Assembly: GCA_040222455.1 (NCBI GenBank)
Contig: JAVKDD010000011.1
Span: 769,354-833,353 of the forward strand
Length of the DNA stretch: 64,000 bases
Source: RHLJ01 sp040222455
Lineage (GTDB): Bacteria > Bacteroidota > Rhodothermia > Balneolales > Balneolaceae
Reading direction: 5' to 3'
Shown: piece by piece, positions 52,898 to 62,119 of the stretch
Position numbering within the stretch: position 1 is the stretch's first letter
How the letters are laid out: every line of letters starts with the position of its first letter
Position numbers and translations under genes: made by a program
The notes under the pieces: generated by a model
The model's database searches: none
What the model saw: only the letters and a program-made list of their open reading frames with translations
Told to the model about the DNA's origin: nothing

Positions 52898-54316
52898 TTA
52901 AACAGGAGCTAAGGATTTCAATCTCAATTTAGCAACTGCTTCAACATGGTAAGTTTGCGGGAACATATCCACAGGTTGCACTTCCAGAACGTCATATACT
53001 TCTGAAAGTATTTTTAAATCTCTAGCCATGGTACTGCTATCGCAACTTACATAAACTAATCTTGGAACTTTTAACTCAGATAATTTAGTAACAACATCAG
53101 GATGCATTCCTGCACGAGGAGGATCAGTAATTAAAACATCGGGAGCTCCAAATTTATCTACTACATCTTGAGTGAAAACGTCTTTCATATCTCCCTTAAT
53201 AAAAGATACATTTTCAACATTATTTTCTATTGCATTGAATTTTGCGTTCTCTACGGCAACATCAACTAACTCTATTCCAACCACTTTACTTGCTAGTTGA
53301 CTCATGTAGAGGCTCAAAGTACCGACACCACAATATAAGTCATATACAATATCGCCTTCTTTTAACTCTGCATAATTTCGAGCTATTTCATACAGTTTTT
53401 CAGCTTGAGATGTATTTGTTTGGAAGAAAGCATTTGGATGAATTTTAAATTCGAATTCACCAATTTTATCCCGAATAAATCCAGGGCCATAAATAATATT
53501 TTCAAATCTCCCTACCGAAGTCGGGCTAATTTGATCGTTCACATTATTTATTATGGTTGTTATGATCGGAAATTCTTCAAGAAGAGCGTTCGCAAGATTG
53601 TTGATGGTTTCTGGTTCATCTTTGAATGTTACCAGGTTAACCATGAAATCATTTGTGTGAAATGCATCTCTAATCATTATATGTCGAAGGAAGCCAGTTT
53701 TGGCAAAAGTATCGAAGGCTTCAATTCCATGTTCGATACAATAATTTCTTACGAAATTCAGAATTTGAAATGATTCTTTTCTTTGTAGAAAGCATTCATT
53801 CAAATTTAAAATTTTATCAAATCTTCCCGGTGCATGAAGTCCGGCAGCAAAGCCAGAATCATCGATAAATTCATCGCTCTGAATTTCGGCTTCGGTTAAC
53901 CAGCGTCTTGTACTAACGCTGTATTCCATTTTATTGCGATAATGGAATTCTTTATCAGATGCTAAGGCAGGCAGAACTGGTGTTTCTAAAGCTGCAATTC
54001 TTCGAATATGATCCGTTACTTGTTGGGTTTTGTAAGCCAACTGTTTTGCGTAGGGGACATGTTGCCAGCTACAACCACCACAAACATTTGCATGCATACA
54101 TTTCGGGGTAATTCGATCGGGGCTTGGTGATAATATTTCAAGTAATTTTCCTTCTCGATAATTTCTTTTTTTCTTGATAATGCGAACTTTAACTTCATCG
54201 CCAGGCATACTTCCATGCACGAACACAGCCATTCCGTCTACTTTTCCGATACCTTTACCTTTAAAAGCCGCTCCTTCAATAACTAAAGAAGTTTCATCTC
54301 CTTTTTTTAAAGCCAT
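52898..54316 (-). CDS. rlmD: 23S rRNA (uracil-C5)-methyltransferase, RlmD/RumA family
   Basis: The protein has 472 aa. N-terminal TRAM/OB domain (about 1-65), iron-sulfur Cys cluster (CMHANVCGGCSWQHVPYAKQ, about 74-93, plus a later Cys), then the SAM fold with VYDLYCGVGTLSLYM, DPPRAG, and the catalytic Cys in YVSCDSSTMARDL. The end 'VDMFPQTYHVEAVAKL' with the base Glu is diagnostic. The target uridine (1939 or 747 type) cannot be told from sequence. It is the last gene of a leftward group after a barrel and a cNMP-binding protein. Confidence 0.93.
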   Translation of the reverse strand: MALKKGDETSLVIEGAAFKGKGIGKVDGMAVFVHGSMPGDEVKVRIIKKKRNYREGKLLEILSPSPDRITPKCMHANVCGGCSWQHVPYAKQLAYKTQQVTDHIRRIAALETPVLPALASDKEFHYRNKMEYSVSTRRWLTEAEIQSDEFIDDSGFAAGLHAPGRFDKILNLNECFLQRKESFQILNFVRNYCIEHGIEAFDTFAKTGFLRHIMIRDAFHTNDFMVNLVTFKDEPETINNLANALLEEFPIITTIINNVNDQISPTSVGRFENIIYGPGFIRDKIGEFEFKIHPNAFFQTNTSQAEKLYEIARNYAELKEGDIVYDLYCGVGTLSLYMSQLASKVVGIELVDVAVENAKFNAIENNVENVSFIKGDMKDVFTQDVVDKFGAPDVLITDPPRAGMHPDVVTKLSELKVPRLVYVSCDSSTMARDLKILSEVYDVLEVQPVDMFPQTYHVEAVAKLRLKSLAPV

Positions 54317-54322
54317 TCTATT

Positions 54323-54868
54323 TTATTCTCCATTTTCTTTGGGCTCATAATAAGCTTCAAATTCTACTTTTACCGCAGTATAGGCGTCTGATAATTCTTC
54401 TATTTTTGTGGTAGCTTTTTCAAGTTGACGAAGAGCAATGTTACTTAATGTCTGAAGAAATTTAACTGCAATTTGTGGATGCCGCTCCATCAATAATTCA
54501 AAATCAGGTTTAAAAAAGCCAAGTAATGTGGCATCAGTAACACATCGAGCAGAAGATTTTCTCCGTAAATTATACCCAATTGATAAGGCACCAAAACTGT
54601 CGGATGTTTCCAGAAGAAAGCCTTCCTGTATTTCAGCATTTTCAGAGTCTTCTCCAATATTAAAAGTAAGTTCCACCTTTCCGTCTTCAATAAAATACAT
54701 ACCTGTACCAGGATCGTTTCTATAGAATACATATTCACCTTCTTTATAGGTTCTTCGATGGCAAAGTTGAAGAAACTCAAAGCGCTCAAGAGGGGAGAGA
54801 TTTTTTATAAATCTGGAATTAAAAACAATTTGGGTCTGATTTTTTAGACGCTTTATTTTTTTATTCAT
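54323..54868 (-). CDS. Cyclic nucleotide-binding domain protein without HTH
   Basis: The protein has 181 aa. A single cNMP-binding roll (about 20-140): 'EGEYVFYRNDPGTGMYFIEDGKVELTF', 'FGALSIGYNLRRKSSARCVTDATLLGFF', then a helical tail that looks coiled (ALRQLEKATTKIEELSDAY). The phosphate-binding cassette retains R-R-x-S-A-R-C. There is no DNA-binding domain, so it is not a Crp-type regulator. It may sense a cyclic nucleotide and act through the tail. It lies 15 bases after the barrel gene and 6 before rlmD. Confidence 0.85.
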   Translation of the reverse strand: MNKKIKRLKNQTQIVFNSRFIKNLSPLERFEFLQLCHRRTYKEGEYVFYRNDPGTGMYFIEDGKVELTFNIGEDSENAEIQEGFLLETSDSFGALSIGYNLRRKSSARCVTDATLLGFFKPDFELLMERHPQIAVKFLQTLSNIALRQLEKATTKIEELSDAYTAVKVEFEAYYEPKENGE

Positions 54869-54883
54869 GGTTACTTTTTCCTT

Positions 54884-57265
54884 TTAAAATGAATGTCCAA
54901 TTCCAAAACTAAAATACATTTTCCTATTATTAAACCAACCTTCTTGAAGGTCGTGTGCACGGAAGGTAAAATCAAAGCGAACGACAACATATTCCCAATC
55001 TAAACGCAAGCCTAGTCCAGAGCCTACTGCAATTTGTTTATAAAATTCATTAACAAAAAATCGACCATCGGTTAGTTGATCTTCATTTGTTTCAGAATCA
55101 AAATTATTTTTTGGGCCATACCAGATGTTTCCAGCATCTATATACCATGCAGCATGCCAATCTGCCCCAATTAAATCGCGAATAAAAATTTGTCTAGCCT
55201 CAGTAAATGCCGCTAATTTAATTTCCCCACCATTAATAGTCACATCTTCTGATGCGATTGAACCAGGACCTAGCTGAAACGGAGCCCATCCACGAATATC
55301 ATTACTACCACCAGCAAAAAATCGTCGATTTAGTGGAATAGAAGTACTTCCTCCGTAAGGTTGCGCTAGTCCACCGAATAACCTCCAACCAAAAACAGCA
55401 TTATTTGAAATAGGATAGTACTTCCTATAGTCAGCGGTAAATTTTAAAAATCTACTATAGGTTAAACTATTATTACTAAGCTTAAATAGAGATGGGAGTT
55501 CCCCTTCAATGGTTCCAGGGGTTATTAAAAATCGATCTAGCGCATAAGGAATATTACCACCAGTAGAGATCGAATATTCGCTGTAATAACCAAAATTTCG
55601 TTTTATTAAATTGGTGTTTTGACTCCTAAATGTGTATCTGATTATGGAAGATACTTGAGGTTCAAAATCCTGAAGAATTCGAATATATTCTAAAGATGTT
55701 TCACCGAATTCTCGAATCAAATTGCTTGTAAATTCATCTGATGGGTTAGTATCAACAATATCTAATTCTATAAAATCTAAGAAGGATGAGAAGCGATTAG
55801 TATGTTGTACTTCATAACGATAGTTAAACCGAACATCCGAATTTATATCAAAGTATAATTGATCGGATCGGCTATACGATAAACTATAACGCGTTAAACC
55901 ACTGGTAAAAAAGCGTGTATTATCTAGGAAAGAGAGAGGGAAAGCTATTCTTGGTACAGAATATTCTCCTCTAACTTCATAACTACGAAATAAGGAAGAT
56001 TGTACAGTATCTTCGGGAGCGATTTCTTCGAGTGTTTTAGCACTAACAAATTCGAAACTTGCATTTGTACCTATACTTAGACGTTCTGCTTTACCGAATA
56101 CATTGTTATTAGTGTAATCTATACCAATACCTGTACCAAATCCATATCGCTTCATGCCAAAAAACTCGGTACTAATGCTATGTTTGGTTAGAGTTTCAAG
56201 ATCAAAGAATACAGGAATATAGTCTTTCGAATAATCTGCTTGAACTCCGTCTTCGATTTGCCCGAATCTTCTCGCAAAAAGCATTCCTAGGTTCTGGAAT
56301 TCTTTTACAGTTTGCAGATAAAGCTCTTCATTATAAATCTCTCCAGGTTTAAATAGTATTTGATCACTTAATAACGAGAATTTCGTATCAGTTTCAGGTT
56401 CTTTTGCCAAATAAATTTTATTTGTATCAACTGTGAATGAATTACCGGAAAGAGTATCAAATTGAGAGTAACTGTCGGGTTGTACAGGGTCAGCCAGTGA
56501 AATTTTTAAATCTCCAAATGAATAAACAGAACCAGGCTGGATTCTAAATAGAATATCTAAGTTATACGTATCAGTAGAGTCTTGTTTAACAAAAGCGATA
56601 ACAGAATCTCTTTCAATAGATGCATAGCCATTGTTTTTTAGGAAGGATAATATTCGAACTTGTTCATTTTTTAAATCCTGAGAATTAAACTGTTGGTTAA
56701 CAGAATATGTTGAATCATTAAGTACTCTTCTTGTAAGTGGACTTTGATTAAAAAATCTTTTTCTTTGCTCAGGGTTAGCTAGTAGAGGGAACCCTGAATA
56801 AGAAAGGCTTTGTATTCTGGATGGTCTACCTTCGTTTATAATAAATGATACTTCAATCCGGTCTTTTCGGTATTCGACTATGGTAGTATCAATATCAACT
56901 TCTAAAAAACCAAGCGATTCGTAATAAAGCTTAATTCGATCCATATCATTAAGAACTACTTGTCGATCTAGTATAGCAGGATCTTCTCCAAAACGTCCAT
57001 TACTCAACTTCCAGACAAAATACCAAGGTGTAAATCTAGGAATAGAAAGAAATTCTCTGTTTGTACGAGTTTGAATTAAGGTTTCTAGTGTTCTGTCTTT
57101 TACAAATTTATTGCCAGAAAAACGCACCCTTCGCACTACATCATCAATGCTGGTTGTATCCGTAGGTACGGATTGAGCGAAAATAGGTATTAAAAAGCTA
57201 GGCAGTAACATTAGAACCAATGCTACATAGAGCGCACGCTTATAAAAGGGAAGTTTGGTTTTCAA
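54884..57265 (-). CDS. BamA/TamA-family outer-membrane barrel with POTRA domains
   Basis: The protein has 793 aa. Signal peptide (LVLMLLPSFLIPIFAQS), then about three POTRA-like units (RRVRFSGNKFVKDRTL, RIQSLSYSGFPLLANP, SVYSFGDLKI), and a surface antigen barrel (FFAGGSNDIRGWAPFQLGPGS with the conserved VRGF-like R-G-W) ending ...FGIGHSF. The closing Phe fits barrel assembly. It is not the main BamA, because it lacks the five POTRA set, and is more TamA- or Omp85-like. It follows the DUF2795 gene and a hairpin. Confidence 0.85.
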   Translation of the reverse strand: MKTKLPFYKRALYVALVLMLLPSFLIPIFAQSVPTDTTSIDDVVRRVRFSGNKFVKDRTLETLIQTRTNREFLSIPRFTPWYFVWKLSNGRFGEDPAILDRQVVLNDMDRIKLYYESLGFLEVDIDTTIVEYRKDRIEVSFIINEGRPSRIQSLSYSGFPLLANPEQRKRFFNQSPLTRRVLNDSTYSVNQQFNSQDLKNEQVRILSFLKNNGYASIERDSVIAFVKQDSTDTYNLDILFRIQPGSVYSFGDLKISLADPVQPDSYSQFDTLSGNSFTVDTNKIYLAKEPETDTKFSLLSDQILFKPGEIYNEELYLQTVKEFQNLGMLFARRFGQIEDGVQADYSKDYIPVFFDLETLTKHSISTEFFGMKRYGFGTGIGIDYTNNNVFGKAERLSIGTNASFEFVSAKTLEEIAPEDTVQSSLFRSYEVRGEYSVPRIAFPLSFLDNTRFFTSGLTRYSLSYSRSDQLYFDINSDVRFNYRYEVQHTNRFSSFLDFIELDIVDTNPSDEFTSNLIREFGETSLEYIRILQDFEPQVSSIIRYTFRSQNTNLIKRNFGYYSEYSISTGGNIPYALDRFLITPGTIEGELPSLFKLSNNSLTYSRFLKFTADYRKYYPISNNAVFGWRLFGGLAQPYGGSTSIPLNRRFFAGGSNDIRGWAPFQLGPGSIASEDVTINGGEIKLAAFTEARQIFIRDLIGADWHAAWYIDAGNIWYGPKNNFDSETNEDQLTDGRFFVNEFYKQIAVGSGLGLRLDWEYVVVRFDFTFRAHDLQEGWFNNRKMYFSFGIGHSF

Positions 57266-57280
57266 AAAGTATTAAGAATC

Positions 57281-57306
57281 AAAGACCATGTTCTCACATG
57301 ATCTTT
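57281..57306 (-). repeat. Hairpin between DUF2795 and the Omp85-like gene
   Basis: A 10-bp stem with one G-U pair (aaagaccatg at 57281-57290, catgatcttt at 57297-57306) has a 6-base loop. Leftward it is followed by a mixed T-rich tract (TTTGATTCTTAATAC), so it is a weak terminator or attenuator candidate. Confidence 0.45.
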
Positions 57307-57328
57307 TGGTTCATTAAGTAAAATAAGA

Positions 57329-57583
57329 CTAAACGTCGTCGTAGTCGAAGCCTTCGTCTTCTTCATTATGAAAGAAATCTTCTTTTCTAATGTAATCAGG
57401 CCAAATATCTTCAATACTTTCGTAGATAGTATTTTCACCTTCATCAAGCTCTTCTAATTCTTCTAGATTTACAATTACCTGATTAGGAAGCCCATTACGT
57501 TCTGCCCATTCTAATAATTCATCTCTATTTGCAGGAAAAGGAGCTTCATCCAACGCGGCTGCTAATTCAACAGTCCAAATCAT
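57329..57583 (-). CDS. DUF2795 small acidic protein
   Basis: The protein has 84 aa, strongly acidic. The family pattern is 'MIWTVELAAALDEAPFPANRDELLEWAERNGLPNQV' followed by an acidic tail (DEGENTIYESIEDIWPDYIRKEDFF). DUF2795 has no settled function; many members are acidic and cytoplasmic. An overlapping 61-aa frame in the same region has no support. It precedes the Omp85-like gene by 63 bases. Confidence 0.85.
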   Translation of the reverse strand: MIWTVELAAALDEAPFPANRDELLEWAERNGLPNQVIVNLEELEELDEGENTIYESIEDIWPDYIRKEDFFHNEEDEGFDYDDV

Positions 57584-57747
57584 GTGTTTACCTTTGGTTT
57601 ATTTTTTTATTTAATATATCTAGTACATTAAACATTCACTCACGATAAAATTCAAGTATTCATTAATTTTATTTTGTACTCAAATCGTGCCGAAAATATT
57701 GCTATCTTGGCACAAATACATCAACTAAATCCACAAAGAATTATTTT

Positions 57748-57963
57748 ATGTTTAATGGAATAGGAACAACAGAAATTATCATCGTCGCTATTTTCGTTTT
57801 AGTATTTTTTGGAGCGAAAAGAATCCCTGAATTAGCCAAAGGTTTAGGGCAGGGAATTAAGGAATTCCGTCAGGCTTCAAAAGACATTAAAAAGGAAATT
57901 GAAGATAGTTCAAAGGATATTGACGAAGCCGTAAATCACGAAGAAAATAAAACTTCAAAGTAA
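57748..57963 (+). CDS. tatA: Sec-independent translocase TatA/TatE
   Basis: The protein has 71 aa. One N-terminal membrane helix (about 6-22, GTTEIIIVAIFVLVFFG) with the family G-x-x-E start, then the hinge 'AKRIPELAKGLGQGIKEFRQASKDIKKE' and a charged tail. TatA forms the pore-like unit for folded proteins. No tatB/C nearby. It is 11 bases before gatA, as is often seen in Bacteroidota. Confidence 0.93.
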   Translation: MFNGIGTTEIIIVAIFVLVFFGAKRIPELAKGLGQGIKEFRQASKDIKKEIEDSSKDIDEAVNHEENKTSK

Positions 57964-57974
57964 TAGAGGGCGAT

Positions 57975-59507
57975 TTGACGATTAAGACCATTACTGAAGC
58001 CAGACAAAAAGTATTGGCGGGTGAAGTTACATTAAGAGAATTAGTAGAGGTATATAAATCACAGATTGAAGCTAAAAATGACGATATAAATGCGTTCGTC
58101 TACCTTGATTTTGAAGAGGCTTTTAAACAAGCCGATCTCATCCAAAAAAAGGTAGAAGAAGGTACTGCCGGCTCTTTAGTTGGTGCTGTGATGGGTATTA
58201 AAGATGTTATTTGTGAGCGTGGAAAACCCACAACTTGTGCGTCGAACATTTTAGAAGACTTCGAAAGTGTATATAATGCAACAGTAATAGACCGACTTAG
58301 AAACGAAGATGCAATATTCATTGGCCGTTTAAATATGGATGAATTCGCTATGGGTTCAACCAATGAATACAGCAGATATGGTGCGGCAAAAAATCCACGT
58401 GATATTACAAAAGTTACGGGAGGTTCATCAGGTGGAAGTGCTGCTGCAATAGCTGCAGAAATGTCTAATGCTACTCTTGGCTCCGATACGGGCGGTTCAA
58501 TTCGCCAACCAGCATCATACTGTGGAGTAGTGGGTTTAAAACCTACTTATGGACGTGTTTCTCGTTTTGGATTAGTTGCATATGCATCGTCATTCGACTC
58601 TATCGGGCCATTTGCTAACTCTGTTGAAGACATAGCCAGAGTTTTACAGACTATTGCAGGGTTTGATGAGAATGATAATACCTCATCTGCCTTAGAAACA
58701 GATGATTATATAACAGCGGTTCAAAATCCGACAGAAAACATTAAAATTGGAGTTCCAAAAGCTTTATTTGGAGATGGACTTGATGAAGAAATAAACGCTG
58801 GAATTAAAGCAACATTATCTAAACTTGAAGCTAATGGTGCAGAACTTGTACCTATTGAACTACCACATTCTAAGTTTGGTATTGCTACTTACTACATTTT
58901 AGCAACTGCTGAGGCTTCTAGTAATCTAGCACGCTTTGACGGTATAAGATATGGTCATCGTGCAGATAAAGATGAAATGCTTGATGAATTAAAAAGGGAA
59001 GAAGAAGCTTTAAAAAAGGCCATTAAAAGCGCAGAAGGTGATGAACTTTTTGCTTTAGAAAACGAACTTAACAAATTGGATGCTCCTTTAACCAGATTGT
59101 ACAAAAAGTCGAGAACGGAAGGATTTGGGATGGAAGTTAAGCGTAGGATAATGCTTGGTACGTATGTATTAAGTGCTGGATATTATGACGCTTACTATGG
59201 GAAGGCGCAACGTGTTCGAAGATTAATAAAAGAAGATTACACGAATGCGTTTAAAAAAGTTGATGTGATTGTAACTCCAACTGCGCCCACAACTGCTTTC
59301 GATATTGGTTCTGAAATCAATGACCCATTGCAAATGTATTTAAACGATGTGTATACCATTTCAGCGAACTTAGCAGGAATTTGTGGAATTAGTATTCCGG
59401 CAGGTACGCATTCAAACGGATTACCTTTTGGAATTCAGTTTATGGGAGATGCTTTTCAGGAATCTAAGATTTTAAATGCTGCACGATTAGTAGAACGTCT
59501 CGATTAA
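57975..59507 (+). CDS. gatA: Asp-tRNA(Asn)/Glu-tRNA(Gln) amidotransferase subunit A, TTG start
   Basis: The protein has 510 aa. The start is TTG (57975), preceded by gaggg at a suitable distance; the next ATG would cut into the catalytic core. The amidase-signature triad is present: Lys76 (MGIKDVI), cis-Ser151 (GGSSGGSA) and nucleophile Ser175 (GSDTGGSIRQPA), with the spacing of the known GatA enzymes. It supplies ammonia from glutamine for transamidation. gatB and gatC are not in the window. Confidence 0.95.
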   Translation: MTIKTITEARQKVLAGEVTLRELVEVYKSQIEAKNDDINAFVYLDFEEAFKQADLIQKKVEEGTAGSLVGAVMGIKDVICERGKPTTCASNILEDFESVYNATVIDRLRNEDAIFIGRLNMDEFAMGSTNEYSRYGAAKNPRDITKVTGGSSGGSAAAIAAEMSNATLGSDTGGSIRQPASYCGVVGLKPTYGRVSRFGLVAYASSFDSIGPFANSVEDIARVLQTIAGFDENDNTSSALETDDYITAVQNPTENIKIGVPKALFGDGLDEEINAGIKATLSKLEANGAELVPIELPHSKFGIATYYILATAEASSNLARFDGIRYGHRADKDEMLDELKREEEALKKAIKSAEGDELFALENELNKLDAPLTRLYKKSRTEGFGMEVKRRIMLGTYVLSAGYYDAYYGKAQRVRRLIKEDYTNAFKKVDVIVTPTAPTTAFDIGSEINDPLQMYLNDVYTISANLAGICGISIPAGTHSNGLPFGIQFMGDAFQESKILNAARLVERLD

Positions 59508-59554
59508 TTCATTGTACTTTCGCAGTTACAAATCTTAATAATTAATTGTTCATC

Positions 59555-60322
59555 ATGAACCGTCTTAAGGGTAAAACTGTACTTATAACAGGAGCTACTT
59601 CAGGTATTGGAAAGGCTACAGCAGAACTTTTTGCTGAGCTAGGATGTCAATTAGTTTTAACAGGAAGGCGTGAAAAAAGGCTTTCTATATTATCTAAAGA
59701 ATTACAAGAAAAATATAATAATATCGTTCTCACATTCGCATTTGATATAAGAGATTATGACGCCTGTAAAGCTTTTTCAATTTCTATTGCAGAGAAAGAT
59801 ATAGATGTATTAATCAATAATGCTGGCTTAGCTGTTGGAGTTGATTCGGTTCAATCAGGCGATTTTGATGACTGGAATACGATGATTGATACTAATGTGA
59901 AAGGATTGCTTGCAATGACTAGACTGATTACTCCAAAAATGGTTGAACGCGACTCTGGACATATAATCAACTTAGGATCTATTGCGGGTCATGAAGCATA
60001 TCCTAGTGGAGCTGTCTATTGTGCTACCAAGCATGCTGTAAAAGCTATTACTGAGGCAACAAAAAAAGACTTACATGGTTCTAAAATACGAGTAAGTATG
60101 GTGTCTCCAGGACTTGTAGAAACAGAATTCAGTAACGTTCGCTTTAAAGGAGACGACAAACGCGCCGATTCTGTTTATCAAGGAATAGAGCCATTAACAG
60201 CTAATGATATTGCCGAGATTATTGTATTTATGGCAAACCGGCCTGAACATGTAAATATCTTAGACTCAATTGTAATGCCCGTTTATCAATCATCAGCCCA
60301 AATGGTGCACCGAAATGAATAA
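59555..60322 (+). CDS. Short-chain dehydrogenase/reductase, YdfG-like
   Basis: The protein has 255 aa from the ATG at 59555; a TTG three codons upstream is less likely. Cofactor motif TGATSGIGKATAELFA, NNAGLAV, catalytic Ser in GSIAGHEAYPSGAVYCATKHAV with YxxxK, and 'SPGLVETEF'. An arginine in the GRR motif after beta-2 (TGRREKRL) suggests NADP(H). YdfG-type enzymes act on 3-hydroxy acids such as serine or allo-threonine. A TACTTTCG box lies 40 bases upstream (one base off TAnnTTTG). It overlaps the peptidase gene by 8 bases. Confidence 0.9.
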   Translation: MNRLKGKTVLITGATSGIGKATAELFAELGCQLVLTGRREKRLSILSKELQEKYNNIVLTFAFDIRDYDACKAFSISIAEKDIDVLINNAGLAVGVDSVQSGDFDDWNTMIDTNVKGLLAMTRLITPKMVERDSGHIINLGSIAGHEAYPSGAVYCATKHAVKAITEATKKDLHGSKIRVSMVSPGLVETEFSNVRFKGDDKRADSVYQGIEPLTANDIAEIIVFMANRPEHVNILDSIVMPVYQSSAQMVHRNE

Positions 60323-61286
60323 AATCACCTTAATTTTTCTTTCCTTATTTATTTTTTTGGGGTGCGAATCAAAGTCAGATTCAGGCCTTCAATTCTCCCC
60401 TAAAGGAAGAAATGTGCCTGAATTCTCAGCAGATTCAGCATATCAATTTATTCAGACTCAAGTAGATTTTGGTCCAAGAGTTCCAAACACCTATGGTCAT
60501 TCTGAGACAAGAAAATATTTGGAATCTAAGTTTCGGAATTACGCTGGAAGTGGAAGTGTTTTTTCGCAGGAATTTGAAAAAGTAGGTTATTCCGGGGTTC
60601 CATTAAAAATGGCGAATATAATTGCTGCTTTTAATACCTCCGCTCAAGATAGAATTATGTTATCTGCCCATTGGGATACTCGACCCAGAGCTGATGAAGA
60701 TACATCTCGAACAGCGGATTATATTTTAGGTGCCGACGATGGAGGAAGTGGGGTTGGAGTACTACTTGAACTAGCGCGAATATTTGCGGAAAATCCACCA
60801 CCGATTGGTGTGGATATCGTTTTGTTTGATGGAGAGGATTACGGAACGCAAGGAGACATTGCGAATTACTTTCTAGGTTCGAGGTATTGGTCTTTAAACC
60901 CTCCAGTTCCCGGTTATTCGCCAAGATTTGGAATCTTATTGGATATGGTAGGTGCTAAAAATGCACAGTTTCCAAAAGAGGGATACTCTATGGCTTACGC
61001 TCCAAATTTAGTAAATGAACTTTGGGAGATTGCAGACCAAAAAGGATATGATAATTATTTTCTAAACGAAGATGGAGTTGCAATTCAGGATGACCATAAA
61101 ATTGTAAACGAAAATACCGACATTCCATTTATTGATATTATTCATCATTTTAATTCTCCGGAAGGTGGAAAAAGTGTATTCCCAGATCATTGGCATACTC
61201 ATCAAGACGATATGCCGATAATCGGAAAAGAAACACTTCAAGCGGTCGGAGATGTACTTCTAGAACTTATCTATAACAGAATTTGA
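60315..61286 (+). CDS. M28-family zinc peptidase or glutaminyl cyclase-like lipoprotein
   Basis: The protein has 323 aa. Signal ends in the lipobox FLGC. Zinc-site pattern: AHWDTRPRAD (His, Asp), GADDGGSGVGVLLELARI (Asp), FDGEDYG (Glu), LLDMVG (Asp), and HWHTHQDDMPIIG (His). The form DGEDYG with WHTHQDD is that of the glutaminyl-peptide cyclotransferase-like M28 branch. It would act in the periplasm on N-terminal Gln or as aminopeptidase; which is not decidable here. Its ATG lies inside the SDR stop region. Confidence 0.88.
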   Translation: MNKITLIFLSLFIFLGCESKSDSGLQFSPKGRNVPEFSADSAYQFIQTQVDFGPRVPNTYGHSETRKYLESKFRNYAGSGSVFSQEFEKVGYSGVPLKMANIIAAFNTSAQDRIMLSAHWDTRPRADEDTSRTADYILGADDGGSGVGVLLELARIFAENPPPIGVDIVLFDGEDYGTQGDIANYFLGSRYWSLNPPVPGYSPRFGILLDMVGAKNAQFPKEGYSMAYAPNLVNELWEIADQKGYDNYFLNEDGVAIQDDHKIVNENTDIPFIDIIHHFNSPEGGKSVFPDHWHTHQDDMPIIGKETLQAVGDVLLELIYNRI

Positions 61287-62119
61287 TGGACTATATTCAA
61301 ATAACCATAACACTTAATGATGAATACCACGAGCTTTTAATAGCAGAACTTTTCGATATGGATTTCGATGGTTTTGAAGAAGAGGAAGATGTATTAATTG
61401 CATCCATTCCTGCTAACAGGTTCGATGATTTTAAAAGAGAGGCATTAGAACGGCTTTTGATGAGATTTGGTGGTAATTCCTCAATCCAAAAAGAAGAATT
61501 AATCACACCTCAGAATTGGAATCAAACTTGGGAACAATCCATAAAGCCTCAAAAAATCGGTAAGTTTTATGTACGACCTACCTGGGCTGCCGAGAATGAT
61601 AATAATGAAGCAATAGAACTTCTTATTGATCCAAAAATGGCATTTGGTACCGGATATCACGCTACTACAAGATTAATTTTAGAATGGATACCTGAAGTTA
61701 TTTCTGAAGGAGATAAGGTTCTAGATGCAGGAACAGGAACAGGAATATTAGGAATCGCCACTCTTAAAGTAGGCGCATCGTCAGTATTCGGTTTCGATAT
61801 AGATGAGTGGAGCAAAGATAATGCTGAAGAGAATATGCAGCTTAATGAAGTTCATAACTTTAAAGTGGAACTCGGCTCAACGGAAGTAATTCCAAAAGAC
61901 GCAAAATATGAGGTCATTCTTGCGAACATTAATCGGAATGCACTTCTTTATCTAATTCCAGAACTTCTAAGATTCCTAAAAAAAGATGGGAAATTGTTGC
62001 TATCAGGTTTACTTAAAGAAGATGAAGAAACCATTTTAGCACAAGAAAGTGTTAAAGCATTGACACATCTTGAAACCAGACAACAACAAGAATGGATTGC
62101 AATGTTATTTAACTCATGA
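61286..62119 (+). CDS. prmA: Ribosomal protein L11 methyltransferase
   Basis: The protein has 277 aa from the ATG at 61286, which shares one base with the previous stop; a TTG just before it is open but unlikely. The N-terminal L11-binding domain (about 1-90) is followed by the SAM domain: 'DPKMAFGTGYHATTRL', VLDAGTGTGILGIA (motif I) and ILANINRNALL (the N-I-N motif). PrmA trimethylates L11. It overlaps the following ppx/gppA gene by four bases. Confidence 0.95.
   Translation: MDYIQITITLNDEYHELLIAELFDMDFDGFEEEEDVLIASIPANRFDDFKREALERLLMRFGGNSSIQKEELITPQNWNQTWEQSIKPQKIGKFYVRPTWAAENDNNEAIELLIDPKMAFGTGYHATTRLILEWIPEVISEGDKVLDAGTGTGILGIATLKVGASSVFGFDIDEWSKDNAEENMQLNEVHNFKVELGSTEVIPKDAKYEVILANINRNALLYLIPELLRFLKKDGKLLLSGLLKEDEETILAQESVKALTHLETRQQQEWIAMLFNS

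Noticed and set aside
57262..57447. 61-aa open frame on the minus strand
   Set aside because: It overlaps the DUF2795 gene in another frame, has no family pattern, and is explained by the AT-rich tail of that gene.
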